Assembly (NCBI RefSeq): GCF_028583425.1
Contig: NC_072798.1
Coordinates: 11,286,501 to 11,350,500 of the forward strand
Length of the DNA stretch: 64,000 nt
Direction of reading: 5' to 3'
Source of the DNA: Eublepharis macularius
Taxonomy: Eukaryota > Chordata > Lepidosauria > Squamata > Eublepharidae
Of this stretch, positions 20,700 through 31,665 are shown in pieces. Both the position numbers and the translations under genes were made by a program. The notes below the pieces were generated by a model. The model was not told the origin of the DNA and did not search any database. It saw nothing but the letters and a program-made list of their open reading frames with translations. How positions within the stretch are numbered: the stretch's first letter is position 1; every line of letters starts with the position of its first letter.

Positions 20700-21010
20700 C
20701 AGTGATCCCCAACAAGGTGCCCAGGGGGCCATGCCAAAAGTTTTCTTGCTGCCAACTTCCTTCTTCACCAAACCAAAGAGCTAATTGTTGTTTTTCTCCA
20801 CTTCATTGGGTCAGTAAGAGCTTCAAAGAAATTACTTTTGTGTAAGTGGGAACACCCATTCTAACATAGAAGGGCACTTCGCTTGGAACCTCCCCAAATT
20901 CTGTGATTGGCTCGAGCCCGATGGCAGCAGCCATTTTGCCACTGGTTACATCCTCCCCATGGCAGCCATTTTGTGGTTGCACCCACTATCTTTTCTAACA
21001 ATTCCTGAAA
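20700..21010. mobile_element. old interspersed repeat, probably hAT-like
   Basis: AGTGATCCCCAACAAGGTGC at the left resembles a hAT end. The right part has GATGGCAGCAGCCATTTTG and ATGGCAGCCATTTTGTGG. Termini are too eroded to prove a duplication. Confidence 0.45.
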
Positions 21011-21282
21011 CACCCACAGGATTTACAAGACTGAAGATGCTTCCCTCTCCTTTCTCAATGGAAAAAACCACACTGAGGTGATTTTACACCTGCTGGGAAC
21101 AACTTACATATATTTCTTCCCACTGATAGTAAGAGCAGCTTAAGTGTGCTTTTTCCAGTGAGAAAGGTGAAAGAGAGGAAAGCGTTATCGTTTCTCTCTC
21201 TCCTTCTCTCTCCATGCCATTCACTTCCTTGTTAAAGCAATTCTGGCCGCTCACTTTGAAAAAAGAAAACAAGAATGTTGTT

Positions 21283-21508
21283 TAAAATTGAGCCACTGTG
21301 ATGTAGTTGTTAAAGTGTTGGTCAAGGATCTGAGAGACGCAGGTTCAAGTCCCCATTTTGTCATGGAAGCTTGCTGGGTCGCTCATTGTCAGCCAAACTC
21401 TCCTCATGTGCTTGATGTAAGAATAAAATGAAGGGACAATGTAAGCCACTTTGGAATCCCCAGTGGGCAGAAAGGCAGGGTATAAATGAAGTAAATAAAA
21501 TAACGTAC
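21283..21508 (+). mobile_element. tRNA-derived SINE, second subfamily
   Basis: Box B-like GGTTCAAGTCCCC, GTCATGGAAGCTTGCTGGG, GTAAGCCACTTTGGAATCCC and tail GGTATAAATGAAGTAAATAA. Confidence 0.85.
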
Positions 21509-22465
21509 AGTGAAAGCCCTCGGGGAAGGCTCTTTCACAACTCGGCTACTCACGATCCCATTTAAATACAGGGCCTTCACCATGTCAGGAATACTGTGAA
21601 CTATAAAGCTATTTTCCTCCTTCAAATATCTAGCAATAACTTTATTCACAGCCTAGTTCTCACTGAAATGATATACTAGGCTGTACCACTCCAGATGGAG
21701 GCTCACAATATTCCTCCATATTAAAAAAAAAATCTCATCTACATAGCAAAGATGTCAACAGAAAAGGTTCGCGCCTAGCCTCTCCTTGACATGCTAATTT
21801 TCTGTGAGCAGGGAATGTTATATATGGAGGAACAACTAACCATGCAAACCCCTACCAGAGCAGTATAGCTCACATATGGTATTTCCACAGCAGTGAGAAT
21901 TCAGCCTGTGCCTGAGAAGCAAATCTCTTGTTCACATGCTTTCGGAGGATTTGTTTGGATACAAGAAGTCTTGCATAATACAACATGGCTATACTTAACT
22001 TTTCTCCATTTTATTTTTAGAAACCTTCAATTTGGGCTTCTTTATTTAGTTGTCTTTCCTTTTTCCCTTGCTGTGCAGGCTAAGCAAAATGTCAGGTAGG
22101 TCAAAACAAAGGGACACTTGGCTTGAATTCCAGAGAAGGGGGAATTTTCTCAAGCCGTTTAGAAAACAGTTGTAATGGGACAGAAATGTCTTTATCTTCG
22201 TTGTGAACATGATCTATTATCTGAGGAGAGGAGGGAATGAATGGGATGGAGAGGGGGTGTAGTATTCAAGAAGGGCCACTTCCTAACTTGGGGGAGCTGT
22301 ATGAGTGGTGGAATTCCAGAGGAAACCCAAATTTAACCCACATGTTTGCAGAGAACAATTTCCTTGAAGACAAGTTGTATTTTCTCTCCCAATATTTCTT
22401 GCTAGGCTAAATTATTTTCACCCAATGTCTCCTGTGACTTACAAATGGGGCACTGGGGCAGACAA
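21509..22465. other. single-copy stretch, no gene seen
   Basis: No repeat family recognised. An A run lies near 21723-21731. No exon-like open frame. Confidence 0.45.
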
Positions 22466-22678
22466 GGGCCGATTCCACATGGCTTACCTGAAGCCGGGAC
22501 GTTGCGGAACATTGCGGATCATGCCGGAAAAAATGCGGAAGATCGCGTTTTCTGTCGCGAGTTTTGCACGACGTCACACGAGTTTTGCGCGAGAAAACGT
22601 GATCTTCCATGTTTTTTCCGGCATGATCTGCAATGTTCCACAACGTCCCGGCTTCAGGTAAGCCATGTGGAATTGGCC
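22466..22678. mobile_element. palindromic CpG-rich MITE, second copy
   Basis: GGGCCGATTCCACATGGC and TTACCTGAAGCCGGGACG at the left, their complements at the right (CCCGGCTTCAGGTAAGCC, GGAATTGGCC). The centre AGTTTTGCACGACGTCACAC pairs imperfectly. Homologous to 9941-10142. Confidence 0.85.
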
Positions 22679-22726
22679 ATAGTCAGGCTGATAGGTGCAA
22701 CACACAAACGGATGCATTGATCCACC

Positions 22727-22921
22727 TAGGGCTGAAGATATGGAGAATTCCTGAAGATACGGAGGTAGAGCCTGAAGAGGACAGGGTTTGGGGAGGGGAG
22801 GGAGCTCAGTAGGGTATAATGCCATAAAAATGCCACCCTCCAAAGCAGTCATTTCCTCCAGGGAGATCAGCTGCAATTCCTGGAGATTTTTAGCCTCTTC
22901 CCTCTGAGGTTGGCAGCCCTA
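22727..22921 (-). mobile_element. type A element, left end eroded
   Basis: TTTGGGGAGGGGAGGGAGC, GGGTATAATGCCATAAAAAT and CCACCCTCCAAAGCAGTC to TTGGCAGCCCTA. Flanking 8-mers do not match. Confidence 0.75.
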
Positions 22922-23035
22922 ACTGGCAGCTGGTGGGCAATTGGGTGAGGGAAATCTCTCTGATTATCATTGTGCTGATGCCACGACATCAATCCCAGCA
23001 CAAATCAGTTTAACCATAGAACTTGGGGTGAATCT

Positions 23036-23888
23036 TAGAGATGGGCACAGACAACAATACGAACAAAAAAAAGCCAAGAACAGCCCAATCTGCTGTTTGC
23101 GAACAAGCTGTTTGTGAGGCCCCATTCTAAACGAACAGGTGGTTGTTGCAAGCCTCGTTTGTTGCTGTTCCTTGCTGTTCATCAAGCCAGACAGTCTGGC
23201 ACCTGCAATCAATTCCCTTGGCAACTTAGGCAGGGATTGTCTGAACTCTGTCTGAACTCCTGCTGTTGCTCTGGAAACCCCAATCTAAGCCCAATTTAGC
23301 TTGATAGCCAGGTCTTCCTTTCAAGTGTGGAGCTCCAAATTTGTTACAAAAAGGGAGCAAAGAGCAGGGGGGAGGGGGGCTCCCAGCTCTGACTTTGCAG
23401 ACAGTGGAGAGGGAGAGACAGCTGCTGTTGGCATTTTGATAGAGAGAGTGCATTGGAGCTTGAATTTTCATTGTGTGTGGTGGGATAGGGATCTACCCCT
23501 TCAAGATCCAGGGATGCTGCCAGGCTCTGGGCCAAGCTATTATTTATTACTTGTACCTTTCCTGCTGCCTGCTCAGGTAAGGTTTCTGGGAGTGGTGCAG
23601 TAGGGATCTACCCCTTCAAGTTCTAGGGCTGCTGCCAGGCTCTGGGCCAAGCTATTATTTATTATTAGTACCTTTCATGGTGCCTGCTCAGGACAGGTTC
23701 CTGGGAGTGGTGCAGTAGGGATCTTGACTTATATGATGGCTGGAGGAGAGCCTGCTCGCCCCCACGAACAGCCAACCACAAACATGTTCGTGAACAGGGC
23801 CATGTTCATGGTTGTTCATGAGTCCCTGTTCATGGATGACAATGAACAACGATCATGTTCGTTTTTTTTCTGTTCATGCCCATCTCTA
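23036..23888 (+). mobile_element. 853-bp hAT-like element, TAGAGATGGGCA family
   Basis: Starts TAGAGATGGGCACAGAC and ends TTCATGCCCATCTCTA. Flanks GTGAATCT and GTTAATCC agree at six of eight positions. The interior has two tandem units of about 117 bp (starting near 23489 and 23606) with GGGATCTACCCCTTCAAG and CTGGGCCAAGCTATTATTT. It is homologous to 15098-15921 and 38051-38771. The conserved open frame at 23301-23603 shows no transposase motif. Confidence 0.85.
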
Positions 23889-24867
23889 GTTAATCCTGGA
23901 GCATCATTCCAACATGCTGTCACTTCTGATTCATGCCAGAAGTGACATTGCAGCAATAGTGGGGTGCTGAATCACCCCTCCACCCCCACAAGCCTGTTGA
24001 GTGGCGGTAGGGTACAGGGGGTCCTGAGCAGAAATTCTCCCACTATAGCTCTACCTGTGGGTTAGGCTGTGAGAGTCCCAAGATCACTTAGTGAGCTGTG
24101 TAGCTGATTAGGGGATTTGTACCCTGGTTCTAATCCAGCACTTCCACCATTAAGCAATACTGATTCAAACCTGCCAGTAAAGTTTGTTTTTACAGTGAGT
24201 AAAATTCCAGTGAAGGAGAAATGGTTGCTGGTGCCTCTCAAACATGGTAGTGCTGCAAACTCTCTTCAGCCTCTTCTTGTGGGTTTTTCAAGGTCACAAT
24301 CACCTATTCGCTTGTGTTTGCGTGTAATCTTTATTTTTCCAGTGTGGTTTGCAGAATGGACTGTTCCACTTCAAACCGCTGGTGGTGAGCTTTCCATTTT
24401 TGGATGTCCTCTCACTTTTTTAAAAAACCCTTCATATAGAAAACTAGCTCACCAGGGAGAAAGATTTGAACCCAAACCTTTCTCTTCTGTGATGTGTTTC
24501 ATGCTGTTATTTTCAGGAATGCAGCAGAGCACACCAAAGAGGGTGCAGCATATTCTACCACTTCAGGTCTCACCACCACATTGTGTGTATGGATAAGGCC
24601 CGTGGCTATGCGCATGGCATGGTACTGGTAAAGGAAAACACAGAGGAAGTTACTCTTTCAAAGATTGTTTTTATATGAATCAAAGCTTCTGAACTTTAAA
24701 AACAAGTGTTCTTATTCAGAGTAGACGTTCCTGAGGATGACATTTCATAACATACGTAGACTTGGCAAGAGGGCTCTGGAAATTTCTATCAGTTGTGAGG
24801 ATGTCATAGATTTTTCCATTCATTATCCCCACATGGGAATATGGTAGCTTAGTGCCCTGTAGAGGGA
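23889..24867. other. unassigned, with eroded repeat pieces
   Basis: About 23900-24040 has CACTTCTGATTCATGCCAGA, CACCCC-rich sequence and AAGTGACATTGC, resembling the GC-rich hAT-like family. About 24050-24150 resembles a minus-strand SINE body. The 159-codon open frame at 24117-24596 has no recognisable domain. Confidence 0.4.
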
Positions 24868-25108
24868 ACAGATCCAGAGGAGTTAGCCGTGTTAGTCTGT
24901 AGTTGCAAAATAGTAAAGAGTCCAGTAGCACCTGGACTCATTTTGACTTTTGCAACTGATTTGCATCTACTCCCTCCTCCCCTCCCCACCTATATATCTC
25001 TGGCCACTTTCTTTATACCCTCCCTGCATCTGAAGAAGAGAGCTGTGGCTTTCGAAAGCTTATGCTTTGGTGAGTCTTAAAGGTGCTACTGGACTCTTTA
25101 CTATTTTG
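24868..25108 (+). mobile_element. Penelope-like foldback repeat with hammerhead-like core
   Basis: Left: CAGAGGAGTTAGCCGTGTTA and AAAGAGTCCAGTAGCACCT; right: GCATCTGAAGAAGAGAGCTG, TTTCGAAAGCTTATGC, CTTAAAGGTGCTACTGGACT. CTGAAGA is at 25030-25036 and GAAA at 25054-25057. The left arm is the shortened inverse of the right arm. GTAGAGGGAA and GTAGAGGAAG near the two ends suggest a duplication. Confidence 0.7.
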
Positions 25109-25269
25109 TAGAGGAAGTGTTAGTGTGAGCCAGTATGAGACGGTATGTTCAAGCAGCCCATTTTGCAGCTGTGAGATGGGGTCAAGTGAGAGGCATAGCT
25201 CTGAATTGTGGGGCACGATCCACTGTGGGACATTCTCCTACACAAGATCCATAGAACAGGAACTGCACA

Positions 25270-25362
25270 AATGAGAACTTTCTTATTTATTTATTTAAGT
25301 ATTTTATGTTATTTGTAGTCCGCCTTTCTCACTGAGACTCAAGGCAGATTACATAGAGTTGT
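25270..25362 (-). mobile_element. LINE 3' tail, minus strand
   Basis: (TTTA)n then TAGTCCGCCTTTCTCACTGA, the complement of the LINE end seen at 10930-10985 and 45820-45872. Confidence 0.65.
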
Positions 25363-25368
25363 GGAGTT

Positions 25369-25562
25369 AATTTCAGGTAGGTAGCCATGTTGGTCTGCAG
25401 TAGAACAGCAGGATTTGAGTCCAATGGCACTTTAGAGACCAGCAAGATTTTCAGGGCTTATGCTTTCAAGAGTTAAAGCTCCCTTCTTCAGAAGGGAAGA
25501 AGAAGAAAGGGAAATCTGAAGGTGCCACTGGATTCAAATCCTGCTGTTCTTGTGTGGTGTGT
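25369..25562 (-). mobile_element. Penelope-like repeat, another subfamily
   Basis: Plus-strand GTAGCCATGTTGGTCTGCAG, CCAATGGCACTTTAGAGACC and TTATGCTTTCAAGAG are the complement of the repeat family. On the minus strand CTGAAGA (25485-25491) and GAAA (25464-25467) keep the hammerhead-like spacing, but the U of the cleavage triplet is replaced. Confidence 0.6.
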
Positions 25563-25739
25563 TCCTTGCGAGTCAAATCTGATAGGTCTTCTACTAGCAT
25601 TAAGAAAATGGCAAGCTTCTCTGTGGTTGTTATAAAGGACTTGGATTTTAATCTCGTATGAAGAAGCTCTGTACACATAACCCCTCAATACCTTCAGTCA
25701 ACATGCCTAGAGGGGAAATAAGAATGAGTCTCCCACTCC

Positions 25740-25895
25740 CTGCCTCCATACCATTGGTTAATTTATTTCATTATTGTTTTGTATGTTGATTTTAGTATTG
25801 TTGTTTTCTTGTTTTTATTGATTTTAACTTGTTCACTGCCCAGAGCCCCTGAGGATGGGCGGTATATAAATTGAAATATAAATAAATAAAAATAA
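25740..25895 (+). mobile_element. LINE 3' end with AT-rich tail
   Basis: GATTTTAACTTGTTCACTGC, CCCTGAGGATGGGCGGTATA and an (AAATA)n tail, the type of end used by CR1/L2-like LINEs and their SINE partners. Confidence 0.6.
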
Positions 25896-26026
25896 AAATT
25901 GCCAGCGTATGAAGATAGTCTTTATGTGCAGAGAAGGTATATGTGTACATAAGTGCTGTCCCCCTGCTTGGGAGTGCTGCTTCTTGAACTTTTCTGATCA
26001 TGAATTGGAAGCCTATGTGTGTAGAC

Positions 26027-26418
26027 TAGAGACGGGCATGAACTGGGGGGGAAACGAACCATGTGGTTCGTGGTTCGTCAAAATTTCACGAACCATGAAC
26101 CACGAACTTTCACGAACCTGCTCCTGGTTCGTGAACCAGTTCATTTGGTTCGTGAAAACGTCACATCCAGGTCAGAAAATTGTCACTTCTGGGTCAGCAG
26201 AAGGTCTGCAGGAAGTCCATCCCCTATTGCCTAGGAAACTGATTGATTGGCACCAGGCTGTCTGCAGTGACGAACCAAAAAAACGAACCAAACAAACCAG
26301 CCTAAAAGTTCATGGCGGTTCATCAGCAATGGGATATGACGAACTGTGGTTCACGAATCACGAACTGTCCTGGTTCATGCTTAATTTTGGTTCGTATTTC
26401 AGTTCGTGCCCATCTCTA
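26027..26418 (+). mobile_element. 392-bp hAT-like MITE
   Basis: TAGAGACGGGCATGAAC at the left, GTTCGTGCCCATCTCTA at the right. Flanks GTGTAGAC (26019-26026) and GTGTAAAC (26419-26426) are an 8-bp duplication with one change. The element is built of repeated GGTTCGTGAA / TTCACGAACC motifs around a unique centre (GGAAGTCCATCCCC). Copies are at 61060-61455 and, cut by the window end, 63940. Confidence 0.9.
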
Positions 26419-26493
26419 GTGTAAACTCCTTCCATACATGGACACCATGCTCACAAGCTGGAGATCAGATGGCTGCAGCAGGGAGAGGGGAAA

Positions 26494-27064
26494 CATAGAA
26501 ACATGGAGCTGGACCCCAAGAGTCAACTAATCCAGCCCCTTGCACAATGCCAAAAATTCATAGCTATCTCCCCCCCACACACACACACACCTCCCCCAGT
26601 AACCCCTGCTCTATGCCAAGAGGAAGGCAAAAAACCTCAAGGATCCCCAGGCAATCTGGCCTGGAGCAAAATTCCTTCCTGAACCCCAAAGTGGTGATCG
26701 GCATTACCTGGGCATATAAGAAAGGGCCACAAGAGCCTAGCACCGGCTCATCCCTTCCTGGCCTCCTTCTCAGGATCGGCCTAAGTTCATATTGAGTCAT
26801 AGAATCATTATTGCTGTTGAACATCTAGCCTCTTCTTAAATACCTCCCAGGAAGGAGAGCACACCACCTCCCGAGGATGCCTGTTCTGCCGAAGAACCAT
26901 TCTAACCATCAGAAAGTTCTCCCTATTGTTTAGCTGAAAACACTTTTGCTTTAATTTTAACCCATTTGTTCTGGTTCAACCCTATGGGGCAACAGAAAAC
27001 AACTCCACTCCATCCTCTATGTGACAGTCCTTCAAATACTTGAAGAGGGCTATCCTATCTCCTC
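26494..27064 (-). mobile_element. CR1-like LINE 3' region
   Basis: Plus-strand AATCCAGCCCCTTGCACAAT, CACCACCTCCCGAGGATGCC, CATCAGAAAGTTCTCC and CTTCAAATACTTGAAGAGGG are complements of amniote CR1 3' sequence. It stops at the start of the MITE at 27068. Confidence 0.85.
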
Positions 27065-27067
27065 TCA

Positions 27068-27300
27068 GAGCTAAGCTACAAGAGATGAATTACACGAGGA
27101 GGGGCACGTGAAGGGAGTCACAATGTTAGTCGAGAAGCTGAGTTTTAAAAGAGATTGGAAAGCTTTGTTAATTTCCTCTCTCTACAGAGCCAGGGAGATG
27201 GCTGCTCAGAGGATTTGTTAATTTCCTCTTTGCCTCCAGAAGGCTCTGTCAGTTTCACCTCCCCTTCTAGGAGGCAAAGAGGAAATTAACAAATCCTCTC
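27068..27300. mobile_element. truncated inverted-repeat MITE
   Basis: Begins GAGCTAAGCTACAAGAGATG after TCA (27065-27067). The interior matches 3001-3374 (GCTGAGTTTTAAAAGAGAT, GGAGGCAAAGAGGAAATTAA). It breaks off near 27300, where a LINE fragment starts, so the right end and its duplication are missing. Confidence 0.75.
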
Positions 27301-27628
27301 CTTGCCTTACAACGTAAACAATTTTTGTCTGAATATCTTCAGCACAGCATTCTTACCAAAGGAAAAAATTTAATTTACCTTTTAGAAAATGTTAACCTGC
27401 ACATTACTACATGTGTCGCAAAATTTTTAGCAGAAGCTTACAAAATTAAGTCCAAGCATACCACTGTATCTTAATCATTGGACACCTATTCATTCTTATC
27501 ATTGACTATTATTTTAAGTGATTGTTTTATACTCTTGTTTTATCATTTATCAGACCTCTGTATCTATTTCTGATTGTAAATTATCACTGCTTTTATGCCA
27601 ATAAAGGTATGAAATTGAAATTGAGAGA
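27301..27628 (+). mobile_element. LINE 3' fragment
   Basis: Ends GCCAATAAAGGTATGAAATT with no host-like features. Upstream sequence has the AT-rich make-up of a LINE terminal region, and an open frame interrupted by stops (LAEAYKI-like). Confidence 0.5.
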
Positions 27629-28298
27629 GAGTGAATGTTTCCTTCTGTTGGAGTTAGGGTTTTGTTTCCTATTGACAGATGTGGGGGAGAAATGACATAA
27701 AGCCTTGTCATATTTTAGCTTGGAAGAGAAGCATGTCTTGTTACTTTCAAAACAACTTCTTTCCCAAAATTGTGTGAGGAAAAAGGAGCATTGAACTCAC
27801 GAGATTTATTCAGGCGACACTGGCCCAAATCCTTTAGTGTCGCCACAGAAAAACAGTGGATGTTTTTGAGATGATGAATTCTTTTTCTCGTGTGTTCAAG
27901 TTTCCATGGCTTTGGTTGAAAGTCTGCACTTCTCTGCTTGCCAATTAGCATGAATTATGCAGTGATAAGTTTGTGCGAGAAAGATGTGAGTTTGGCTTTA
28001 AAGTGAGTGGTGCATTGGGAGACGAGGGAGGAGGGGAACAGAAATCAAGGTGACAAGTCTCTTTTGGTTCTCTTCAAATGACGGGGATTTAGCAAATGGT
28101 TCAGCCCCCAGGAAAGGAACAACTATTTAAAAATGGAGGGGAGGAGAATGGTATGAGCCACTTTGGGTCCCCTTTGAGGATAAAAGTGATGTACAAATGA
28201 AGTAAATACATAAATTTATTTCATGTTGAATAAAATTTCATCACGTTCCTAAACAGTCACTCAAGTTCATCACAACTCTTAACTATGTCACTAGAAGT
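27629..28298. other. mostly single-copy; SINE tail piece
   Basis: About 28139-28215 (GTATGAGCCACTTTGGGTCC ... AAATGAAGTAAATACATAAA) is the 3' part of a second-subfamily SINE. 27629-28130 has nothing recognised. Confidence 0.5.
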
Positions 28299-28500
28299 TA
28301 AGCTTGCCAGCTCTGGGATAGGAAATTCCTGGAGATCTGGGAGAAGGAACTTGGAGAGGGCAGGGTCTCAGCTGAGTGTAATGCCAGAGAGTCCACCCTC
28401 CAGAGGAGCTATTTTCTCCAGGGGAACTGATCATTGTAATCAGGGGATCAATTGTAATTCTGGGAGATCTCTAGGCCCTACCTGGATGTTGGTAACATCA
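28299..28500 (-). mobile_element. type A element with perfect 8-bp duplication
   Basis: TAAGCTTGCCAGCTCTGGG to TGTTGGTAACATCA, flanked by CTAGAAGT at 28291-28298 and 28501-28508. The body has GAGTGTAATGCCAGAGAGTC and CCACCCTCCAGAGGAGCT. Confidence 0.88.
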
Positions 28501-28699
28501 CTAGAAGTGGTGAACTGCCAGTACGTGAGGACTCTTTCTTTGACTTTTTACCCTGCACAATGCCTAAAATTAAACAGTATCATAACTAAGATAAAGCCAA
28601 TCTTTATTTTTTTCCCCTCATGCTCACGGCCTTGGAAAGGACATGCCTGTTCCATTTAACACTGGAGAGACATCTATTTCATCGCTGATTTTTGTTATC

Positions 28700-29050
28700 T
28701 TCAGTGCAGTGAAGTAATTAGAGTGTTGGACTGGGGGCCAAACTACACAATATGTTTTGGGGAGAGCTGAGTCCAGGGAACCCAGACCTGCCTCACTTCC
28801 CCCACAGCTGCACAGCCATATTCCACATGCAGCTCCAAAGCTTGACAAATAAACACACTGCTGGGACCATTTTGGCTCGAGCAAACCTCAGTGCTGAGCC
28901 AAATTGGTCTCCCGCTCATTTTGAAAATGAGCTGCTGTGCAGCTGCAGGGAAAGCGAGCCCCCAAAACGGGATGTGTAGTTTGGCCCTAAGTTTGGAGAA
29001 CCTGAGTTTGGTTCCTACAACCTAAAGTAGAAAGGGAGAAGAAGAAAAAT
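28700..29050 (+). mobile_element. SINE split by a palindromic element
   Basis: AGTGAAGTAATTAGAGTGTT at 28711-28730 is the SINE head. GAGAACCTGAGTTTGGTTCC at 28997-29016 is its box B side. The insertion lies between them; the SINE body and tail are largely lost. Confidence 0.65.
28735..28987. mobile_element. 253-bp inverted-repeat element, GGGCCAAACTACAC ends
   Basis: GGGCCAAACTACACAATATG at the left and ATGTGTAGTTTGGCCC at the right. The interior has CAGCTGCACAGC-type motifs with internal symmetry. Flanking triplets (TGG and TAA) do not match. The termini fit the GGGCCAAGCTACAC element at 6459. Confidence 0.75.
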
Positions 29051-29059
29051 TGGCAGTGA

Positions 29060-29382
29060 TAGTGTTGCTGGCTCTTACCTCCCCTCCTTTTCCTTGTGTA
29101 CATCTAGTGTGTATGCTGCGTGCTCATGTACTCCCAGCTGGCGTGATGATGTCACTTCCAGGAAATGACATCATCATGCGGGTCAAAGGGCGGCCTGGGA
29201 GCACTCCCATGCTCACCAAAGAACTGAATTGCCCTCTTGTGGGGCCCGATTCAACCCAAAACGGGTCCTCTGTGGGGTGGAGGAGTGTGCCGTGCCACCA
29301 GGGAGTGTGTTGCACCTGGTAAGTGAGGGTGGGAGGTCGAAGCAGGGGATCCCCCACTCCCGGCAGGGGAATGGCAAGCCTA
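29060..29382 (+). mobile_element. GC-rich hAT-like element, perfect 8-bp duplication
   Basis: TAGTGTTGCTGGCTC to AATGGCAAGCCTA, flanked by GGCAGTGA at 29052-29059 and 29383-29390. It contains TGATGATGTCACTTCCAGG and GGAAATGACATCATCATG, an internal palindrome. The flanking repeat makes this the best-defined member of the GC-rich family. Confidence 0.9.
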
Positions 29383-29579
29383 GGCAGTGACGTGGAGAGA
29401 ATGAAGCCACAACGAAAGGAAAATCTGGCCCTTACTGGAGGAAAATGTAGCTGTGAATGGAGGGGGTACCTAAGAGCAGCTGGTCTTGCATTTATATATG
29501 AGTCATTCCCTTATATCAAAATAATCAATGCACAACTGTGACCCAGCGTGCCATCTAAGTTATCCATGTATCGTGCTGA
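29383..29579. other. unassigned short stretch
   Basis: Nothing recognised between the hAT-like element and the SINE at 29580. Confidence 0.35.
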
Positions 29580-29814
29580 TGTGTTTAGATATTCATACCC
29601 GGCGTTTCTCTCTAACGGGGACCCAAAGCAGCTTATAACATTATTACCCTCCTCCATTCTATCCTCACAACAACAACCCCATGAGATGGGTTAGGTTGAG
29701 AGAAAGTGACTGGCCCAAGGTCACCCACTGAACTTCATGGCCGAGTGGGGATTTGAACCGGGCTTTCCCAGATCCTAGCTGAACACTTCAAACACGGTGC
29801 CACACTGGCTCTCA
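29580..29814 (-). mobile_element. tRNA-derived SINE
   Basis: Plus-strand AGCAGCTTATAACATTATTA, CAAGGTCACCCACTGAACTT, GGGGATTTGAACCGGGC and the head complement GTGCCACACTGGCTCTC. Confidence 0.85.
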
Positions 29815-29836
29815 ATATCAACGAATGACAAACATG

Positions 29837-30159
29837 CAGGGCTTTTTTCTGGGAAAAGAGGTGGTGGAACTCAGTGGTGGAAGTCAGGACCACACAATGA
29901 CGTCACTTTGGATCAGCTGGAACAAGGAGGGAGTTTTTTAAGGTTTAAATTGCCCTCGGCGAAAATGGTCACATGGCCAGTGGCCCTGCCCCCTGATCTC
30001 CAGACAGAGGGAAGTTAAGATTGCCCTCCGTGCCGCTCCAGCGGGCAATCTAAACTCCCCTCTGTCTGGAGATCAGGGGCCAGGGCCACCGGCCATGTGA
30101 CCATTTTCAAGAGGTACTGGAACTCCATTCCACCGCATTCCCACTGAAAAAAAGCCCTG
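29837..30159. mobile_element. 323-bp hAT-like foldback, CAGGGCTTTTTT ends
   Basis: CAGGGCTTTTTTCTGGG to GAAAAAAAGCCCTG, flanked by CAAACATG at 29829-29836 and 30160-30167. The centre folds: CCCCTGATCTCCAGACAGAG pairs with CTCTGTCTGGAGATCAGGGG around GGGCAATCT. A second copy is at 35729-35969. Confidence 0.92.
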
Positions 30160-30228
30160 CAAACATGTGTATATGGAATGGACCATCACAGAGATACCAT
30201 CACAAATGTGATCACCACATATCAGCTG

Positions 30229-30439
30229 TAGAAAAGAGCTAGAGTCTAGTAATACCTATAAGACTAACAAAATTAGTGCTCCGATATGAGCTTTCATGAG
30301 TCACAGCTCACTTCTTCAGATCCCTGTGACTCATGAAAGCTCATACCCTATCACAAATTTTGTCCATCTTATAGGTGCTACTGTGCTCTGGTTTTTTTCT
30401 ATTGCTACAGACAGACTTAATACGGCTACCCATCTTCAT
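30229..30439. mobile_element. Penelope-like foldback repeat, 10-bp duplication
   Basis: Left arm GAGTCTAGTAATACCTATAA and ATGAGCTTTCATGAGTCACA; right arm TGACTCATGAAAGCTCATAC and TCTTATAGGTGCTACTG. ATATCAGCTG flanks both ends (30219-30228, 30440-30449). On the minus strand CTGAAGA (30313-30319) and GAAA (30292-30295) flank the stem GTGAG/CTCAT. The right arm lacks CTGANGA. Confidence 0.75.
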
Positions 30440-30449
30440 ATATCAGCTG

Positions 30450-31094
30450 AAAGCCAATGTTTTTCAGGAAGTCAATCAAATGTCATTTATCAAGGTATGA
30501 TTCACATCGCAGTGTACTTCTCACTGAAGGATTGCAAGCACATCACAGAGAGAACTTTAATATAGCCTGGAACACAATGCTTTATTAATGAAGTTATTTC
30601 TCACATATGCTTTATTCTGCCAGTATTGTAAGCCTAAGGTTACTCCTTCCAAATAATCTCCGCAGAAGTAATTCAATAATTTGCTTTTATTTATGGAAAC
30701 ATGGAATACAACGTTGGTTGGGAAAATCTGACATATAACATGCAAGGGGAAAACACATCTGTTTTGACGTTTAAATTTATAACAGTTTCCTGAATGCATT
30801 CCCTAACTTTCATGTCAGCATTTCAATCTCTGAGGTGTATATCATGTTACAATATATTTTGCCTTTATTGTTTCTCCTTTTGGAAACAGGCGGTGGAGGG
30901 GGGGGGGTCAAGCAGGTGTTCAAATGGAAAATTATATCGTAAACATATAGACTGCATTTCTCTGTGACTGCTTGATTGTCAAGTCAGATATTGTGCCACA
31001 GTGAGTTTAAGCCGTTTTATGCCCCTTGGAAGGGAGGCACTGGCAGTCAAGGCAGGATATTGAGTAGAACAGCAATTTTCATTCTGAGACCTGC
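30450..31094. other. single-copy stretch
   Basis: A G run at about 30898-30907; otherwise no repeat or exon recognised. Confidence 0.45.
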
Positions 31095-31372
31095 ACATTT
31101 GTGGCATGGTGTAGTGGTTAGAGTGTTTGACTGGGATCTGAGAGAACCAGGTTTGAATCCCCACTCCTCCATGGAAGAGGAGTGACCAGTCGCATACTCT
31201 CAGCCTAACCTACCTCACAGGGCTGCTGTGAAGATAAAATAGAGGAGAAGAAAATGATGTAAGCCGTTTTGGGTCCCCACTGGGGAGAAAAGTGGGGTAT
31301 AAATAAATAAATAAAATAAGTGGGGTATAAATAAATAAATAAATAAATAAATAAAATGTCAATTGCAGGTTC
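31095..31372 (+). mobile_element. tRNA SINE with expanded (ATAA)n tail
   Basis: GGCATGGTGTAGTGGTTAG head, GGTTTGAATCCCCACTCC box B, GTAAGCCGTTTTGGGTCCCC and TGGGGTATAAATAAATAAAT. The AAGTGGGGTATAAATAAATA end occurs twice (about 31290 and 31317), a small tail duplication. Confidence 0.85.
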
Positions 31373-31424
31373 ATACAGCAGCTGCAAGTTGCATTGGGCC
31401 ATGGAGGAAAGGGAGAAGAGGTTT

Positions 31425-31665
31425 AATAACAACAACATCATTTGTTTTTTTTCCCCTTCAGGATGACTGAATACCCACTCAGTGCGGTTTACAAAGTGTG
31501 TTATTATTATCTTCACAACAATCACCCTGTGAGGTGGGTGGAGCCGAGAGAGCTCTAAGAGAGCTGTGATTGGCCCAAGGTCACCCAGCTGACTTCAAGT
31601 GGAAGATTGGAGACTCAAACCTGCCTCTCCAGATTAGAGTCCTGCTGCTCTTAACCACTAACCCT
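31425..31665 (-). mobile_element. Sauria-like SINE
   Basis: Plus-strand ATAACAACAACATCATTTG tail, CTCAGTGCGGTTTACAAAGT, TCACCCTGTGAGGTGGGTGG, CCAGATTAGAGTCCTGCTGC and CTTAACCACTAA. The head ends abruptly. Confidence 0.85.

Noticed and set aside
24117..24596. 159-codon plus-strand open frame
   Set aside because: No recognisable domain, no splice or promoter context, and its first part overlaps an eroded SINE body. Length alone is not enough in 64 kb read in six frames.
25909..26424. 171-codon plus-strand open frame, the longest in the window
   Set aside because: It is the translation of the GGTTCGTGAA-rich MITE at 26027-26418; a similar reading occurs in the other copy at 61.0 kb.
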